Source of the DNA: Cyrtodaria siliqua
Taxonomy: Eukaryota > Mollusca > Bivalvia > Adapedonta > Hiatellidae
DNA length: 64,000 bases
NCBI GenBank assembly: GCA_037043455.1
Contig: JAWPHD010001442.1
Location: 124,001 to 188,000 of the forward strand
Direction: 5' to 3'
The notes below the pieces were generated by a model that made no database searches, was not told the DNA's origin, and worked only from the letters and a program-made list of their open reading frames with translations. Positions 60,262 through 64,000 of this stretch are shown here, one piece after another. The position numbers were made by a program, and so were the translations under genes. Numbering within the stretch: the first letter of the stretch is position 1; each line of letters begins with the position of its first letter.

Positions 60262-61485
60262 ATCACCACCAAAATACCACTACAATACCACCACAGAACC
60301 ACCAAACTACCACCAAATTACCACCATCAAACTACCACTACACTACCACACACAATTACGCCATACAATACCACCACATAACCACCAAACAACCACCACC
60401 AAACTATCACTTCACTACCACCACACAACCATAACAACACTACCACCACCAAACTACCATCAAACAACAACTAAGCTACTACCACACTTCTACCAAACTA
60501 CCACAACCAAACTACCACTACACTACCACCACACAACCATAACCACAATATCACCACCAAACTACCATCACACTACAACCACACTATCACCAAAATTACC
60601 ACTACACTACCACCACACAACCATAACAACAATATCACCACCAAACTACCACCACACTACAACACACTATCACCAAACTACTACCCCACTACCACCACAC
60701 TACTACCAAACTACCAACAAACTACCACCAATCTACCACCATACTACCGCACCAAACGCCACAAAACTACCACCCCCACACTACCACTAAACTACCACTA
60801 CAGTACGGCACCAGACACATCTATGTTACCATCACCAAACTACCATCACACTACCACCACCAAACTACCATAACCATACTACCACCATCAAACCACCACC
60901 ACGTACAATATGACCACCAAACTACCACCACTCTACCACCACACAACCACCCCCATACTACCATCAAACTACCACCACATACCACACCAAACTACCTCCA
61001 TACAACTACCACCACACGACTACCACCACACGACTACCACTTTACCACACTACCACTACCAAACTACCAACAACATACCACCACACTACCACCAACTACC
61101 ACCACACTAACATCAAACTACCACCACTAAACTACCACTTTACCACTACCACCACACAACTAAACAACTACCACACTTCTACCAAACTACCACAACCAAA
61201 CTACCACTACACTACCACCACACAACCATAACCCCAATATCACCACCAAACTACCACCACACTACAACCACACTATCACCAAACTACCACTACACTACTA
61301 CCACACAACCATAACACAATATCACCACCAAACTACCACCAACATACCACCAATCTACCACCAAACTAACACCACACTACCATCAAACTACCATCACCAA
61401 ACTACCACAACCAAACTACCACCAAACTACCACCAAACTACCACCACACTACCACAACCAAAATACCACAACCAAAATACTACTA
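60262..61485. repeat. AC-only satellite, unit C
   Basis: Same family as 41265-42525, about 1.2 kb, virtually without G on the + strand. Motif order differs from unit B, and the 100-bp block of unit B is not obvious here. Confidence 0.95.
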
Positions 61486-62257
61486 ATACTAATAATATTA
61501 CTGCATCGTTTAATTACTTTAGACATGGTATATTTATAAGTGACTGTACACTATCAAATGGTCCAGATTATATAACGTTGTATTTGTAAGTGTAGTATTT
61601 ATGTATATATCAGTATAAATGAGTAATAGTCAAAAGTCCTAAGTACCCATTAAAAATATGTCAATAATATTCTCATTGTTGTGTGTATTAAACTGCAAAA
61701 TCGTCTGCTCTGATTGCATGAACATATGTTAAAGCTTTCGAGAAGATGTGTTTTCTTGAAATAAGTGATATGGGTATATAGGATTTTGTTAAGTACTTCC
61801 AATTATTGCAGCTTTCGATGTTCCTAATTCTAAACAATGCCAGCTAAAACAAATTGACATCATGTTTTACTAGCATTACCACTACAAATGTGTTTGCAAA
61901 AGAAATTTTGGAAATATTTAAAGTTAACGCTGAATTACAGTTACTTGAATTTCACACGATATTCAATTAAAAGGGAGGTAATTTAGGATTATCCATGTTT
62001 CATTTTCATATAGACGGAAAATCTGCAAATAAATGGGTCATATGTTTATGTTTTTTTGTTATATATTATTTCATACCCATTTTAAAAAGTTTATATCTTT
62101 AAGCCGACTTCGATTCATGGTATGTGTTTTATCAGCACATTTCATGTTTTCATATAAAAGGAGGGTAACTCTCAAAAGATGTACATTTTAAAAAAAAAAT
62201 GTTTTACAAACTATGGGTCAAAACAAATATACTTATCTCACAACTATTCTAAACTAT
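61486..62257. other. AT-rich spacer ending unit C and the duplicated block
   Basis: Matches 42526-43310 until CACAACTATTCTAAACTAT at about 62257, where unit B continues into the 28-bp minisatellite but this copy goes into unrelated DNA. No gene recognised. Confidence 0.75.
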
Positions 62258-62450
62258 ATTTAAAATAAGAAAATTAGTTAAGATACAAAAGTGAGTAATT
62301 CGGAATTTTGTTCAGCAGTATATATTTATATGTACATTGTTTATGTGTGCGTTAGTGTATTGTGTATGTATTTGTAAGTGTAGCGTTTTGATATCTATAC
62401 TGACAATGTACGAACGTTATATGCATTTGTAAGTCTATTGTTTATCTATA

Positions 62451-62699
62451 CTCAGTTGCAAAAGAAACTGGACACTTTGAATATTTTACTTTACACCCTC
62501 TTTATCAAGCGACAGTCCCTTAATGTATGATTCGACCTATTGAAAAACAAATGACAACAATATATTGGCAATGGAATGATAAACACTTTGGTACCAAACA
62601 TGGCATATTCTTTTTGGAATTTGTCAATTTATTTCTAAAAAAAACTTTATACAACTAAATCTAAACAAAACTTAGTGTCCACTTTCTTTCGCAACTGAG
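62451..62699. mobile_element. 249-bp mariner-like MITE, TA target duplication
   Basis: Begins CTCAGTTGCAAAAGAAACTG and ends CTTTCTTTCGCAACTGAG, giving about 27-bp inverted repeats that include GGACACT/AGTGTCC. TA flanks both ends (62449-62450, 62700-62701), the target preference of Tc1/mariner elements. The 249-bp length excludes a transposase gene. The CAGTTGCAAAAGAAA terminus also resembles mariner ends. Confidence 0.85.
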
Positions 62700-63328
62700 T
62701 ATATTTATGATCATTTATAAGTGCATTGAATGTGTACTTGAAGTGACGTTTGATGTATTTTGTATGAATTTTGTTTGTATTTTCTGTCTTGTTGGTACAT
62801 TTTTTTATGTATTGTTGATGTATTTGTGTGTATTGCTGATGTATTTGTAAGTGCAGTGTTGATGTATTTGTTTATGAATTATTTATTTGACAAACGTGTA
62901 AGTATAGATCTACTGGTTATTTGTAAGTGCATTATTTATGTATCTGTTAGTATATATACCGCATATATATATGTATACTGTATATATATATGTATACTGT
63001 ACATATATGTATACTATACATACTGTGTATATATGTATACTGTATTTATCATGCAGATATGCACTTTTCTGCCTAATAAAGGGGTGACCTAATAAATTTT
63101 GCTTTATTAGGCACTGACCAATAGACCAAATCAATGCGGACTCCCTCGGCGTTTATTGTACGTAACGTTATCTGACGTCATGCACGTAATGTTGCCTGGC
63201 GTCATAAAACAAACAAAAAACAACAACATGGCGGCATCCTCGATAAGCGTAACATTCTGAGAAATAGGTAATAATAGTAATTCATACAGAAAATATGGAT
63301 AATCTACATGATAAATAGAATATTATGT

Positions 63329-63448
63329 CAGTGCCTTTTACTATCAAGTTTATTAGGCTCGGCACGAAAACGAAGAATGTCTCGGCATAGCCTCGCCATT
63401 CTTCGTTTTCTCAGCCTCGCCTAATAAACTTGATAGTAAAAGGCACTG
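63329..63448. repeat. Perfect 30-bp hairpin with second inner stem
   Basis: 63329-63358 (CAGTGCCTTTTACTATCAAG onward) and 63419-63448 are exact inverted copies. Inside, AAAACGAAGAATG (63367-63379) pairs with CATTCTTCGTTTT (63397-63409). CCTAATAAA motifs at about 63074 and TTTATTAGGCACTGACC at about 63103 suggest the element extends left. TGACGTCA is at 63173-63180. Confidence 0.9.
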
Positions 63449-63808
63449 CCATCATATTCTCTATATATATGTATACTGTATATATATGTATATGTTAATG
63501 TATTGTTTATGTACTTTAAGTGACTTTTTTATGTATTTGCAAGTGAATTGTTAGTGTATTTATATGTATTTGTTATGTATTGTACATGTAGTTCTGTGTA
63601 TGTAAGTGTATTGGTTATGTATGTGTTGATGTATTGTGACGTATTTGTTGATTACTGTTGATGTTTGTGTAAGTGTACATTTTTTATAAGTGTAGTGTTG
63701 ATTAATTTGTACGAGAATCTTGTTTGTAAATGCATTTTTTATGTATTTGTAACTGTATTTTGTCGTTATAATACGGGATATAGAATATACTTACTAGCGT
63801 TTAAAATT

Positions 63809-64000
63809 CTAACTCGCCGCAACTTCGCATATGTAATTGAAGCCGGGCGTATCACACGGCGCGTCATTCCATTGGCCGTTATTCCACATCTCCACACAAT
63901 CCTCGTTGTTGTTCTTGTTATCCGGTTGTCCTGGAAACCAGTTGGAGTACGTCAGTTTTTTCTTCGAGTTCGTCCACACCCACGACCCCTCTTTCGCGGC
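63809..64000 (-). CDS. C-type lectin-like domain protein, 3' coding exon (partial)
   Basis: The reverse strand reads 63 codons from the window edge to a TAG at 63809-63811. Visible are SWVWTNSKKKLTYSNWFPGQ, then QPDN, EDCVEMW, WNDAPCD and FNYICE, the second half of a C-type lectin-like domain. The QPD and WND motifs form the calcium-dependent sugar site, and QPD usually goes with galactose-type specificity. Three conserved cysteines of the domain's C-terminal disulfides are present. The N-terminal half and any signal peptide lie beyond 64000. Such proteins are usually secreted or surface recognition molecules in molluscs. GC content is clearly higher than in the surroundings, as expected for an exon. 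Confidence 0.92.
   Translation of the reverse strand, partial: AAKEGSWVWTNSKKKLTYSNWFPGQPDNKNNNEDCVEMWNNGQWNDAPCDTPGFNYICEVAAS

Larger units (their letters stand above)
62310..63770. repeat. Degenerate TGTATTTGTAAGTG-type minisatellite
   Basis: Loose repeats built from TTTATGTATTTGTAAGTG and TGTTGATGTATTTG, with TATATATGTATACTG runs at 62950-63050 and 63460-63500. Interrupted by a MITE (62451-62699) and by a foldback block (about 63066-63448). Confidence 0.7.

Noticed and set aside
62760..63092. 110-codon Cys/Tyr/Ile-rich frame
   Set aside because: Translation of a degenerate TGTATTTG-type minisatellite and TATA-rich repeats.
1..64000. tRNA, rRNA or other structured RNA genes
   Set aside because: None recognised by eye. 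A covariance-model scan (tRNAscan-SE, Infernal) would be needed to exclude small ones.

Overview
The window looks like intergenic and gene-family DNA from an animal nuclear genome, most likely a bivalve mollusc. That is an inference from three things: intron-poor Toll-like receptor genes in several tandem copies, a C-type lectin exon, and an RNase H-bearing I/Nimb-like LINE whose 3' tail ends in (ATTC)n, set in AT-rich DNA crowded with MITEs, foldbacks and minisatellites. There are no prokaryotic features. The species cannot be named from the sequence alone.

Layout: most of the window is one ancestral unit repeated in tandem on the + strand. A full unit reads: 28-bp minisatellite, 1.5-kb long-inverted-repeat element, LINE (ORF1 and ORF2, both decayed), about 0.7 kb of promoter/5' region, single-exon TLR, 26-bp VNTR that overlaps the TLR stop codon, about 4 kb of non-coding 3' flank, 36-bp minisatellite, AC-only satellite, and about 0.8 kb of AT-rich DNA. 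Unit A spans 1-15360 (TLR 8654-11023). Unit B spans about 15375-43310 (TLR 28451-30787, broken by small indels). Unit C spans about 43311-62257 (TLR 52005-54377, intact). TLR starts are 19.8 kb and 23.6 kb apart. In unit B the LINE is internally deleted (ORF1 zinc knuckle joined to the ORF2 C terminus) and then split by a 7.94-kb element (16361-24299) with matching ends and a 10-bp target duplication. A further 3.3 kb of repeats (24.5-27.8 kb) sits between that LINE and TLR B. The 36-bp array is large after unit B (5.3 kb) and small after unit C (0.5 kb).

Right of 62257 the duplicated unit stops. The last 1.7 kb has a degenerate minisatellite interrupted by a TA-flanked MITE and a foldback, then the 3' coding exon of a C-type lectin-like protein on the minus strand that runs off the window.

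Functional reading: TLRs A and C should be membrane receptors (signal peptide, LRR ectodomain, LRRCT, one TM helix, cytoplasmic TIR) for innate immunity. The neighbouring lectin is also of an immune-recognition type, but linkage does not prove shared function. The three TIR domains differ in the BB loop, and the ectodomain differences cluster in the middle LRRs, consistent with recent functional divergence. Shared disabling lesions in LINEs A and C show that these LINE copies were duplicated passively with the host segment. All repeat counts and similarity statements come from reading by eye, not from alignments.
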